From Breznakia pachnodae (GTDB lineage Bacteria; Bacillota_I; Bacilli_A; Erysipelotrichales; Erysipelotrichaceae): DNA of 64,000 nucleotides. Location of the stretch: the NCBI RefSeq assembly GCF_030814225.1, contig NZ_JAUSUR010000005.1, positions 62,001-126,000 of the forward strand. Direction: 5' to 3'. A program made the position numbers and the translations under genes. The notes under the pieces are model-generated. The model was not told the origin of the DNA, made no database searches, and worked only from the letters and a program-made list of their open reading frames with translations. Of the stretch, positions 1 to 7,550 are shown piece after piece (within the stretch, counting starts at the first letter, position 1; each line of letters begins with the position of its first letter).

Positions 1-1
1 T

Positions 2-136
2 CTACTGGCGGTTTATAAGTACAATCATAAAAATAAGACAATCGAAACATTGAAACCTAAAAACGTATATTCAATTGACAATACTACAACATTAGTTGCT
101 GAGATAATTGAACTACGACGTAAACCCAAAGTATAA
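2..136 (+). CDS. C-terminal end of an unidentified protein (partial)
   Basis: An open frame enters from the left window edge and ends at a TAA at 134-136, giving 44 residues that finish EIIELRRKPKV. No family is recognisable from this fragment. A hairpin terminator follows 5 bases later, which fits a real gene end. The start lies outside the window. Confidence 0.5.
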   Translation, partial: LLAVYKYNHKNKTIETLKPKNVYSIDNTTTLVAEIIELRRKPKV

Positions 137-141
137 AACTG

Positions 142-164
142 CCCCTGTGAGTTATTCACAGGGG
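142..164. terminator. Bidirectional hairpin terminator
   Basis: CCCCTGTGA (142-150) and TCACAGGGG (156-164) form a perfect 9-bp stem with a 5-base loop between convergent genes. The minus-strand transcript runs into a TTTTAT tract after the stem. The stop codon of the minus-strand repair gene sits inside the loop. Confidence 0.75.
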
Positions 165-1264
165 TTTACTGTAATAGTTATTGATGTAGTTTCTTTACCA
201 TTCACAAGAAGTGTAAATCGATGTTTTCCAGGATAATGAATACGTGTCGATAAATCAAGCCATGAATATTTCTTACAACCCTCTAAAACAACCTTTCCAA
301 TAATTTTTTGATCTTTTAAATGAAAGATCTTTTTTGATGTTGTCTTGTTTGCTTTCACAAACTCTACTGCTAACCCAAGTTTTACTTTTATCTCACTATC
401 ACTTTGTACAGTTACTTTATAATTTAAAATACTTGTATCTTTGTTAATTACAGCTTTCTTTTCACACACCTTTAAAGTTGCTTTGCTAACTTTAATTGGA
501 ACATCTTCACAGGCATATCCCATTAACTTCATTACTTCAGGGTGCCCATGTTTACGCAAGGTTCTGGTACCATGTTGCAGAATCCATGCAACTTCAGGAT
601 TATCCATTCCCCACTCCTCAATAATTTCAACTACAGTTTCTGGAATATCCTTAGCTAAGTCATTAATATTGTTTGCAACACTTCTTCTGACATATAGCGA
701 TTCATCATTCTTTAGTCTACTTAAAATCGCAACAATTTTATCAGTATGCGTAAACAAATCTTCTACTTGCTTCCCCCATGGTAAACGAGGACGAATCCCC
801 TCGCTGGATAATCTACGTAAATGCTCATTTTTACTCTTGCTCCATTTTTCCATCTGTTTCATTGTTTTCTTGAAATCATAAGTTAAAAAGGTTCGGATTG
901 CAAACTCTGCCGAATTCTTTTTCGTAAACTTTTCCATTGCTTTCATCGAAGCACTCCACTGCTCTTTTGAACATCCATATAAACTTACATAGTCGTTTAA
1001 AAATATATAATAAAATCCATCAATACGAATTGGTAATTGATCTAACACCGTAATAGATTGCTCATAACTTAAATCACTATTATCGTGATAACCTTTCGCA
1101 ATCGTTATCATTCTTTCTCTTAATGTTTGTTCTTCCCATTGTTCACCTTCAAAACACTTTAAAAAGTTGTTTTTCTTAAATGTGTTATCAAATTGTGAAA
1201 AATCTTCTGCTAATTGTTGCAAGAAAGGTTCATCATAATGATCTTTTAATTTTTTCATACTCAT
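152..1264 (-). CDS. AlkC-like DNA alkylation repair protein
   Basis: The 370-residue protein has an alpha-helical HEAT-like body (WGKQVEDLFTHTDKIVAILSRL, then ESLYVRRSVANNINDLAKD, then PEVAWILQHGTRTL) followed by a beta-rich C-terminal domain of about 100 residues (from about 265) that resembles an Ig-like fold. This layout matches the AlkC branch of HEAT-repeat alkylpurine glycosylases, which excise alkylated bases such as 3-methyladenine. The ATG at 1264 is chosen because GAGGT lies 7 bases upstream; a second ATG two codons in has poorer spacing. It is monocistronic. A separate AlkD-type protein is encoded at 22557-23270. Family identity is good; substrate is inferred. Confidence 0.85.
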   Translation of the reverse strand: MSMKKLKDHYDEPFLQQLAEDFSQFDNTFKKNNFLKCFEGEQWEEQTLRERMITIAKGYHDNSDLSYEQSITVLDQLPIRIDGFYYIFLNDYVSLYGCSKEQWSASMKAMEKFTKKNSAEFAIRTFLTYDFKKTMKQMEKWSKSKNEHLRRLSSEGIRPRLPWGKQVEDLFTHTDKIVAILSRLKNDESLYVRRSVANNINDLAKDIPETVVEIIEEWGMDNPEVAWILQHGTRTLRKHGHPEVMKLMGYACEDVPIKVSKATLKVCEKKAVINKDTSILNYKVTVQSDSEIKVKLGLAVEFVKANKTTSKKIFHLKDQKIIGKVVLEGCKKYSWLDLSTRIHYPGKHRFTLLVNGKETTSITITVNPCE

Positions 1265-1400
1265 ACACGATACCTCATACCAGCCATTCTACCATATTCG
1301 CTAGTATTGTGTGAAAAGTTGTGAAATATAAAAAAGGCTTTAATTTTTGCCTATTTATCATATAATATAAATCATACATCAAATAGAAAGGATGAGTTAA

Positions 1401-1805
1401 ATGGGTAAAATTAAGAATGCTCTATATCGTTTCTTGCAAGGTCGTTATGGAAATGACCAATTAAATAAATTTATCTATGTAATATTATTTGCAGTATTAC
1501 TATTAAATTTATTTGTAGTGAAATCTTCTTATATGACGATCGCAACTTATCTGTTATTAGCAATTTTATTATTTCGTACATATTCTAGAAATATCTACAA
1601 AAGAAGAATGGAAAACACTAAATTCTTGAATCTGACAAAACCTATTCGTAGACGTTTTTCGATTCTGTCAAAAAACAGAAAGGACAAAGCAAATAAATAT
1701 TATTTATGTCCAAGTTGTTCTCAAACGGTTCGTGTCCCTAGAGGAAAAGGAAAGATTGAGATTAAATGTCCAAAGTGTCAGACAAAATTCACAAAATCAA
1801 CATAA
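1401..1805 (+). CDS. Small membrane protein with C-terminal zinc ribbon
   Basis: This 134-residue protein has two hydrophobic segments (about residues 25-40 and 45-58), a basic linker and a C-terminal CPSC...CPKC zinc ribbon (about 102-128). The ribbon resembles the short rubredoxin-like or zinc-ribbon ends of many Firmicutes membrane proteins of unknown role. The start is supported by GAAAGGA upstream of the ATG. It is a single gene with its own terminator. No function is assigned. Confidence 0.8.
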   Translation: MGKIKNALYRFLQGRYGNDQLNKFIYVILFAVLLLNLFVVKSSYMTIATYLLLAILLFRTYSRNIYKRRMENTKFLNLTKPIRRRFSILSKNRKDKANKYYLCPSCSQTVRVPRGKGKIEIKCPKCQTKFTKST

Positions 1806-1810
1806 CAAAA

Positions 1811-1842
1811 AAGCTCTGCGATTAAACCGCAGGGCTTTCTTA
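1811..1842. terminator. Bidirectional terminator between convergent genes
   Basis: AAGCTCTGCG (1811-1820) pairs with CGCAGGGCTT (1828-1837) with one G-T wobble around a 7-base loop. A-rich sequence lies on the left and T-rich on the right, so it can stop both the zinc-ribbon gene and copB. Confidence 0.8.
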
Positions 1843-3819
1843 TAGATGTAGTCTCATTGCATTGATTGCAACTATAATTGTACTTAATGACATTAGAATT
1901 GCTCCTATTGCAGGACTTAACACAATTCCAATTGGAGCAAACACTCCTGCTGCTAGTGGTATCGCCAGGATATTATATCCTGCTCCCCACCAGAGATTTT
2001 CTTTCATTTTACGATGTGTCTTTTTTGCTAAGTGAAGAAACATTGTAATCTTTGAAAGATCGTTTTTGACCAATAACATATCCGCACTATCTTTGGCAAC
2101 ATCGGTGCCATTACCAATTGCCATGGACACACTGGCATTCGCAAGTGATGGCGCATCATTTACACCATCTCCAACCATCATAATCGGATGGTCTTTTTTT
2201 AACTCTTTCACTTTATCTGCTTTATCTTGTGGTAATAACTGTGCATAATACTTCTTAATTCCCAGATACTCTGCAATTGTTTTTACCGCATCTGCATTAT
2301 CTCCACTCATCATAATTGGCTCAATGTTCATATCATGCAAATTCTTTATAAGATCCATTGCTTCTGGTCGTAACTGGTCAGCAAGTGTCACCATTCCAAC
2401 AGCCACATTATCAATTACTAAATAACTGATGGTATTTCCTTCCTTACTATAGGTATCATATAGTTCTTTATCATAGCTAATATTATTTGAAATAAGATAA
2501 TCTTCATTTACAATCTTTATATCTTTACCATTCACATTCCCACTCATTCCTACCCCTTGGACTAATTCCACATCATCGGTAGGATAACCTTCTATCTTCT
2601 TAGATTCAGCTGCCTTCAAAATACTCAAAGCGATTGGATGACTTGAATGTTTTTCTAATGTTACAAAGTATTCAAATACTTCTTTTTCAGTATATTCTTT
2701 ATTAAGTGACAGTAAATTTGTCACTTCGAAAGAACCTTGAGTTAATGTCCCTGTTTTGTCCATAGCTAGATATTCTAAATTCTCTACACTTTCCCATACA
2801 TTCTTGTTTTTAATTAACACTCCCTGATTTGCAGCGATACCAGTTGCTCTCGCAATAACCAAAGGAATCGCTAAGCCTAGTGCATGAGGACAGGCAATAA
2901 TAAAGACACTAATCATTCTTTCCATTGCCACATTCCAGTCCTTACCAGTTACGCCCCATATAATAAAGGCAAGAATACCAACGGTTAAGGCAATATAGAA
3001 CAACCATCCTGCAACCTGATTTGATTTGGTTTCAATCTTTGTCTTCTGGTTTTGAGTTGTCTGTACTAACTCTAGTACCTGAGACAGATAGCCTTCTTGT
3101 CCATTATGACTTGCAATCATATAAAACGATGTATTTCCATTTATTGAACCACCAATTACCTGGTCTTGCTTTTTCTTCATAATCGGTTTTGACTCTCCAG
3201 TTATAATAGATTCATTCACAACTGCACTACCTTCATCAACAATACCATCTACTGGTACTTTGTCATTCGCTCTAACAAGCAAACGCATTCCTTGTTTCAC
3301 TTGATCAAGAGCTATCTCTTCTTGTTTATCACCGTTTACTACAATCGCTGTGGATGGCAGTAACTTAGCAATACTGTCCAGTTCACTGTTTGACATCATA
3401 AGGGATTTCATTTCCATCCAGTGGCCAAATAACATAATTAATGTTAACGAAGCAAACTCCCAGAAATAGTTCATTACATGCATATCTGATTTTATAATGT
3501 CATTCATAATAAACGCATATACACTATAACCATAAGATACACCTAATCCCATTGAAACAAGGGTCATCATTGCTGGTTTTCTATCTTTTAATTCACTGAC
3601 TGCTCCACTAAAAAAAGGCCTTCCACCATAAATCAATAAGATTGTTGCTAATACTAACACAACTATTTCTGATCCTTCAAATGTAAATTGAAATGGTAAG
3701 TTCACTCCCATCATTGGTGATAATACCAAAATAGGAATACTTAATACCAATGATACAAAGAAAACCTTTTTAAAATTCATCATATGATGGTGTCCCATCA
3801 TTCCACCATGTCCTTCCAT
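1840..3819 (-). CDS. copB: Copper-translocating P-type ATPase (CopB class)
   Basis: A P1B-type ATPase exporting copper across the membrane. It shows the phosphorylation motif DKTGTLT (about residue 353), TGES in the actuator domain, the hinge GDGVNDAP (about 548) and, in the transport helix, CPH (ACPHALG, about 309). CPH rather than CPC marks the P1B-3/CopB branch. The N-terminus is His/Met-rich (MEGHGGMMGHHHMM) and there is no HMA domain, also as in CopB. I place the start at the ATG at 3819, with GGGG 8 bases upstream, rather than a GTG nine bases earlier. It has its own promoter with a palindrome over the -10 region. Confidence 0.93.
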   Translation of the reverse strand: MEGHGGMMGHHHMMNFKKVFFVSLVLSIPILVLSPMMGVNLPFQFTFEGSEIVVLVLATILLIYGGRPFFSGAVSELKDRKPAMMTLVSMGLGVSYGYSVYAFIMNDIIKSDMHVMNYFWEFASLTLIMLFGHWMEMKSLMMSNSELDSIAKLLPSTAIVVNGDKQEEIALDQVKQGMRLLVRANDKVPVDGIVDEGSAVVNESIITGESKPIMKKKQDQVIGGSINGNTSFYMIASHNGQEGYLSQVLELVQTTQNQKTKIETKSNQVAGWLFYIALTVGILAFIIWGVTGKDWNVAMERMISVFIIACPHALGLAIPLVIARATGIAANQGVLIKNKNVWESVENLEYLAMDKTGTLTQGSFEVTNLLSLNKEYTEKEVFEYFVTLEKHSSHPIALSILKAAESKKIEGYPTDDVELVQGVGMSGNVNGKDIKIVNEDYLISNNISYDKELYDTYSKEGNTISYLVIDNVAVGMVTLADQLRPEAMDLIKNLHDMNIEPIMMSGDNADAVKTIAEYLGIKKYYAQLLPQDKADKVKELKKDHPIMMVGDGVNDAPSLANASVSMAIGNGTDVAKDSADMLLVKNDLSKITMFLHLAKKTHRKMKENLWWGAGYNILAIPLAAGVFAPIGIVLSPAIGAILMSLSTIIVAINAMRLHL

Positions 3820-3879
3820 TTTTAACACCCCACTATCTTAAATATATGGTATCACTACCCTTTTGATTTGTATATTAAG

Positions 3880-3918
3880 ATACTCCGTGCAGTATAAATC
3901 AATGATGGTATATATCAA
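3880..3918 (-). promoter_or_regulatory. copB promoter with overlapping palindrome
   Basis: On the minus strand, TTGATA (3913-3918) and TATACT (3891-3896) are separated by 16 bases. ATACT-ccgtgc-AGTAT (3880-3895) is an inverted repeat over the -10 element and start site, where a copper-sensing repressor such as CsoR would act. No such regulator gene is in the window, so the regulator is inferred. Confidence 0.5.
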
Positions 3919-3956
3919 TAATTTAACGATTACTACTATACTAATTCAAATTAACA

Positions 3957-4080
3957 TGATAAAATAGAAATGGCTTAAATAGCCAGTCTCTTTATATGGA
4001 TGTTTGATATTCTCACTTATTATTAATCAAACATCTTTCTCTCTTCGACATACAGTATAATATTGTATGTCGTTTTATTT
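3957..4080 (+). ncRNA. Candidate small RNA with three hairpins, plus strand
   Basis: An extended -10 (TGA-TAAAAT, 3957-3965; the -35 is poor) precedes three hairpins: TGGCT/AGCCA (3971-3985), GATGTTTGAT/ATCAAACATC (3999-4008 with 4026-4035) and CGACATACA/TGTATGTCG (4046-4072), the last followed by TTTTATTTT. All three stems are perfect. There is no open frame with a ribosome binding site. The unit ends tail-to-tail with the minus-strand RNA at 4094-4183. Confidence 0.45.
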
Positions 4081-4093
4081 TGGCTAGCTCTAA

Positions 4094-4183
4094 ACAAAAA
4101 AAGAGCTTTCGCTCTTATATTATCTATTAGGGTGTAAAACAAGGTAGGAAGATAGGAAAGGGATATTTACACCTTGTTTTACT
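4094..4183 (-). ncRNA. Candidate small RNA with C-rich loop, minus strand
   Basis: On the minus strand TTTACA (4211-4216) and TATAAT (4189-4194), 16 bases apart, place a start near 4182-4183. The RNA would begin with a perfect 12-bp stem, GTAAAACAAGGT (4171-4182) with ACCTTGTTTTAC (4134-4145), closing a 25-nt pyrimidine-rich loop (4146-4170) that contains CCCTTTCC and TCTTCCT. It ends with AAGAGC-gaaa-GCTCTT (4101-4116) and seven U. The roughly 90-nt unit encodes no protein. A single-stranded C/U-rich loop is the usual seed type of Firmicutes sRNAs that pair with Shine-Dalgarno sequences. I do not recognise a known family. Confidence 0.65.
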
Positions 4184-4188
4184 TTTCT

Positions 4189-4216
4189 ATTATAGCATAA
4201 ATGTAAGCGATGTAAA
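4189..4216 (-). promoter_or_regulatory. Promoter of the minus-strand small RNA, with cre-like site
   Basis: TATAAT (4189-4194) and TTTACA (4211-4216) with a 16-base spacer. TGTAAGCGATGTAA at 4202-4215 differs from the CcpA cre consensus (TGWAANCGNTNWCA) at one position and covers the -35 element, suggesting catabolite control of the RNA. Confidence 0.6.
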
Positions 4217-4299
4217 TACCTAATTTTTCGAAATGTTTATTTAATGAAAATATCTCATTATCAGTATAATTACTTAATCTTTACACCTATTGTATATAA

Positions 4300-4587
4300 C
4301 TATTCACGTTCCTGTACTGTAACTTTCACTTTATCGCCATTTGCCTTATTTAATTTCTTTCTAATATCTTTTAGAATTCCAATAATATAGCAAATACTGC
4401 CGTCTTTATTTTTAATTCCCATATTCACAACACTACCATCATATGGGATTCCATCAAAGGTAACATGTACCTTTGCACGTCCTTTACCAAACTCATCTCT
4501 GACATTATATGGGAACACAACATAAGCTCCTCCCTTTTCTGGTATCTCAACAATCTCTGTTTCATATTCATATACTTTTGTATTCAT
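4300..4587 (-). CDS. DUF1905 domain protein
   Basis: A 95-residue beta-rich protein with the DUF1905 pattern: YVVFPYNVRDEFGKGRAKVHVTFDG, then YDGSVVNMG and a closing KLNKANGDKVKVTVQ. Function is unknown in the family. AAAGGAG lies 7 bases before the ATG. It stands alone, between the TetR gene and the small-RNA region. Confidence 0.8.
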   Translation of the reverse strand: MNTKVYEYETEIVEIPEKGGAYVVFPYNVRDEFGKGRAKVHVTFDGIPYDGSVVNMGIKNKDGSICYIIGILKDIRKKLNKANGDKVKVTVQERE

Positions 4588-4672
4588 TAGGATTCTCCTT
4601 TCACTGTTATTTATACAACCAATATAGCATTATTGGTTGTTTTTCTTATGATTTTTGCTCTATAAGAAGTAG

Positions 4673-5305
4673 TTATTTAAGTTTTACTTTAGATCTTTTT
4701 GAAAATTGATCAAATGCAGTATTTAAGAAAGCAAAACTTCCTTCAGGCGATTGTAGACTTCGTTCTAAAACTTCACTAAGCATTTTAAACTTCTGATGCA
4801 TCTGGTTTGCTGACCAAGTAAAGATTCCATAATCAAATACAAAGCAAAATTCTGAAAGAATCAGTTCTGAAAAGGCATCAGGATAACTGCAGTTAAACAT
4901 TCCTTCATTATTTCCTTGTTGAATAATTGATGAAAGAATTGGAGAAAGTGCCAATAGAATTGTGGCTAATGATTTCTGATGTATATATGCATTTTGTGTT
5001 TCGTGCAAATAATGGTCAACTGAATTCTCAACACTTGAAGCATAGTATGTCTGTATTAATATTGCTATCTTTTGAATTGCATTACCATTACTGTCTTGCA
5101 GAATATTCTCACAATTCTCAATAATCTTTCCATATTGACGATCAACAAGTGCATCCAATATCTCTTCCTTTGATTTAAAATAATAATAAATACTACCTTT
5201 ACCAATTCCCGCCTGTCTTGCTATATCACTAACCGAACATGCAGCACCTTTGTCATTAATAATCAATTCCTGCATAGCATCTAAAATCAATGTTCGTTTA
5301 TTCAT
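4673..5305 (-). CDS. TetR family transcriptional regulator
   Basis: 210 residues with an N-terminal TetR helix-turn-helix (CSVSDIARQAGIGKGSIYYYFKSKEEIL, about 25-52) and a ligand domain without obvious relatives. It is divergent from the isoprenylcysteine-methyltransferase-like gene at 5443, and the shared promoter region holds one perfect and one imperfect operator. This makes autoregulation and control of that gene likely. AAAGGAG is 7 bases before the ATG. Confidence 0.9.
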   Translation of the reverse strand: MNKRTLILDAMQELIINDKGAACSVSDIARQAGIGKGSIYYYFKSKEEILDALVDRQYGKIIENCENILQDSNGNAIQKIAILIQTYYASSVENSVDHYLHETQNAYIHQKSLATILLALSPILSSIIQQGNNEGMFNCSYPDAFSELILSEFCFVFDYGIFTWSANQMHQKFKMLSEVLERSLQSPEGSFAFLNTAFDQFSKRSKVKLK

Positions 5306-5340
5306 CAGAGCACTCCTTTCTTTCTTATTATCTTTTAGTA

Positions 5341-5424
5341 TTATAGCATAATCACAAAAAGTTGACCACTAGTCGAAAATATACTATAATGATGTCATAA
5401 GATTTTCGACCACTGGTCGAAAAC
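5341..5424. promoter_or_regulatory. Divergent promoters with two TetR operators
   Basis: For the plus strand, TTGACC (5363-5368) and TATAAT (5386-5391) are 17 bases apart. For the minus strand the -10 is TATAAT at 5341-5346, with its -35 inside the same operator. A perfect inverted repeat TTTTCGACC-3-GGTCGAAAA lies at 5404-5424 over the plus start site, and an imperfect copy TTGACC-3-AGTCGAAAA at 5363-5380 covers the plus -35. Both promoters can therefore be blocked by one repressor. Confidence 0.75.
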
Positions 5425-5442
5425 TGTCTTGGAGGACTTATT

Positions 5443-6072
5443 ATGAATGATTCAGCAACATCACACTATGGAAATTGGATAGCTGTTCTTATCTGGATTC
5501 TTATCTATGGAGTATTTCTTTTCTTTATTCCCTTCTACAAAAAAAGCCAACGCAAACCTGCAACAGCTTATATGGCATTTATTATTGCATATGCATTAGA
5601 AATGTTTGGTATCCCTATGAGTATGTATTTTGTCGCATGGGCATTTGGTAAACAATTACCAGATGGATTTCTTTGGGGACATACACTAAACGCCTATATT
5701 GGTCATTGGGGTATGTATATCTGTATTTTACTAAATGTTTTAGGTGCCATCATCATCTTTTGTGGATGGAGAAAAATTTATAAGAACTATTGGAAACATG
5801 AAAGGGGTGAAGGTCATCTAGTTACTGATGGTATTTACAAATATATCCGACACCCTCAATATACAGGGTTTCTTCTAATTCCCCTTGGAATGATTTTTGA
5901 ATGGGCTACAATTCCATTATTAATTATGTATCCAATTTTAGTCGTCATCTATTATCGATTGGCTAAAAAAGAGGAACAGGATATGATAAAAGAATTTGGT
6001 GATGATTATAAAGAATACATGAAAAGAACAAATATGTTTATTCCTAACCCATGGAAACATAAAGTTAAATAG
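5443..6072 (+). CDS. Isoprenylcysteine carboxyl methyltransferase-like membrane protein
   Basis: 209 residues with about five membrane helices and the ICMT/PEMT signature near the C-terminus: VTDGIYKYIRHPQYTGFLLIP (about 126-146) and a following EEQDMIKEFGDDYKEYMKRT. The family uses S-adenosylmethionine to methylate lipids or prenyl/cysteine carboxylates; bacterial substrates are mostly unknown. TGGAGGA precedes the ATG. The TetR protein encoded divergently probably represses it. Confidence 0.85.
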   Translation: MNDSATSHYGNWIAVLIWILIYGVFLFFIPFYKKSQRKPATAYMAFIIAYALEMFGIPMSMYFVAWAFGKQLPDGFLWGHTLNAYIGHWGMYICILLNVLGAIIIFCGWRKIYKNYWKHERGEGHLVTDGIYKYIRHPQYTGFLLIPLGMIFEWATIPLLIMYPILVVIYYRLAKKEEQDMIKEFGDDYKEYMKRTNMFIPNPWKHKVK

Positions 6073-6075
6073 TTA

Positions 6076-7452
6076 CTATTGATATGATTCTATCAACGCT
6101 TTAAGTTTAACTAAAGAAGTTTCCAATTCCTTTTCTGACTTCACAGAAGATAAAGCTATACGAATGTAAGATTGTTTTACTTGCTCACCAACAACAAACT
6201 GATGAGATCCAAGTATACGAACTTCATGTTGTGTAGCTTTTTCTTCAAACTCTTTAGCATTAATAGAATCAGGCAATTGAATCCATTGAAAGAAACGTAT
6301 ATTTGGTGTATGAGAAGGAAACTGTCTTTTGAATATCTCTGTATACCGCTTTGCTTTTCTTCGTTTCTTTCTAACCATTGTTTTAGCTACCTTAGTATCA
6401 ATCAGTCTTGATACGATTTCTGCAGATAATGCATTCCCTTTTAGATTCACATTAATTGCAGTATCTAGAATACATTCTCTTAAAATTTCAGGTACAACAA
6501 CAAAAGCTACTCTAAGACCTGCACTAAACTCTTTTGAAACTCCATGCACATAAATCGTCTGCTCAGGAATAATTGATATCAATGGTGTAACTGGTTCATC
6601 TAATAAAAAGTTATAGGTTTCATCTTCAATCAACAACAATTCATATTCTTTTATAATCTTGGATAATTCTTTTTTTCTAGCCACCCCCATAATCGTATTT
6701 GTAGGATTGCTTAATGTAGGCATTAAGAATATTCCTTTGATTTCTTTATTACTACATTCCTGCTTTAATACTTTAGGCAGCATTCCCTCTTGATCACCTT
6801 CAATTGGAACTAAACGAAGATTCAATTGATTTGCCAGTTTCACAAAGTTTGTATATGTATATTTATCAACTGCTATACGATCACCAGGATGAAACATTGC
6901 AATCAGTAATATGGTTAATGTATTTTGCACTCCAGGAAAAATTGCTATTTGGTCTTCACTTACTTCTACGTTAAGTTCCTTTAACCATCTTTTTGCGGAT
7001 GCTATCTGTGATTTTGTCCCTATTGGTGAATCATAAGTGAATAATGTTAATGCATTGGGTTGTCGAAGGACTTCTTGTGCTACTTTCAAAGAATAATGAT
7101 CATATTCATAATAAGGTTCTACCAAACCTAGATTCGTAATTTTTTCATTTGCTGATAAAAACATATCATTTTTCTCTACACGATTTTGAGATACAAAGGT
7201 TCCCTTTCCAGTAATTCCATAAATATATCCGTTCAATTCACAATATTTAAACGCTTTCGTTATTGTGCTCAAATTGAGGTCAAGATAGTCTGCAAGTTCT
7301 CTTTGTGGAGGTAGTTTCGTATTTGCTTCTAATACTCCCTCTTCAATATCAGTAATTAGTTCATTTGCAATTGAAAGATAGATTGGTTTCTTTAACTTAC
7401 TCTTGTTTGGTATCCATGACATTGGATAATCATCAAATGAATTTATTGGCAT
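6076..7452 (-). CDS. MocR-type regulator (GntR HTH + PLP aminotransferase domain)
   Basis: An N-terminal winged helix (GVLEANTKLPPQRELADYLDLNLSTITKAFKYCELNGYIYG) is fused to a fold-type I aminotransferase domain. The latter shows LSNPTNTIMG, EDETYNF and a VHGVSKEFSAGLRVAF segment containing the PLP lysine. MocR/GabR/PdxR proteins sense PLP adducts and activate metabolic genes. The start is the ATG at 7452, preceded by AAAGGAG with 8-base spacing; an in-frame TTG further upstream would place the ribosome site inside the gene. The target is unknown. Two direct repeats lie just upstream. Confidence 0.9.
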   Translation of the reverse strand: MPINSFDDYPMSWIPNKSKLKKPIYLSIANELITDIEEGVLEANTKLPPQRELADYLDLNLSTITKAFKYCELNGYIYGITGKGTFVSQNRVEKNDMFLSANEKITNLGLVEPYYEYDHYSLKVAQEVLRQPNALTLFTYDSPIGTKSQIASAKRWLKELNVEVSEDQIAIFPGVQNTLTILLIAMFHPGDRIAVDKYTYTNFVKLANQLNLRLVPIEGDQEGMLPKVLKQECSNKEIKGIFLMPTLSNPTNTIMGVARKKELSKIIKEYELLLIEDETYNFLLDEPVTPLISIIPEQTIYVHGVSKEFSAGLRVAFVVVPEILRECILDTAINVNLKGNALSAEIVSRLIDTKVAKTMVRKKRRKAKRYTEIFKRQFPSHTPNIRFFQWIQLPDSINAKEFEEKATQHEVRILGSHQFVVGEQVKQSYIRIALSSVKSEKELETSLVKLKALIESYQ

Positions 7453-7472
7453 ACAACACACTCCTTTTTTCA

Positions 7473-7511
7473 ATTATACACCATACAATATATGCTTATC
7501 TACCATACAAT
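7473..7511 (-). promoter_or_regulatory. Direct-repeat operator at the MocR promoter
   Basis: ACCATACAAT occurs twice, at 7480-7489 and 7502-7511, with start-to-start spacing of 22 bases (two helical turns). A TATAAT -10 for the minus strand is at 7473-7478. Direct repeats on one face of the helix are typical of dimeric MocR/GabR binding. Confidence 0.6.
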
Positions 7512-7523
7512 TTTTAATTAAAA

Positions 7524-7550
7524 AAAGTCACTCTATTAAAGAATGACTTT
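7524..7550 (-). terminator. Terminator of the UvrA-like gene
   Basis: AAAGTCATTC/GAGTGACTTT on the minus strand (one G-T pair), followed by a T tract. It overlaps the stop codon region. Confidence 0.75.

Noticed and set aside
441-881. Plus-strand 146-codon frame antisense to the AlkC-like gene
   Set aside because: It mirrors a well-supported gene, has no ribosome site and an odd Ser/Leu/Cys-rich composition.
4134-4182. Long inverted repeat taken as a possible insertion-element end or a copB riboswitch
   Set aside because: It is framed by its own promoter and terminator on the minus strand and ends before the copB promoter, so a free RNA explains it better.
7480-7511. Repeats as a mini-CRISPR
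   Set aside because: Only two 10-base copies with a 12-base gap at a promoter; no cas genes.
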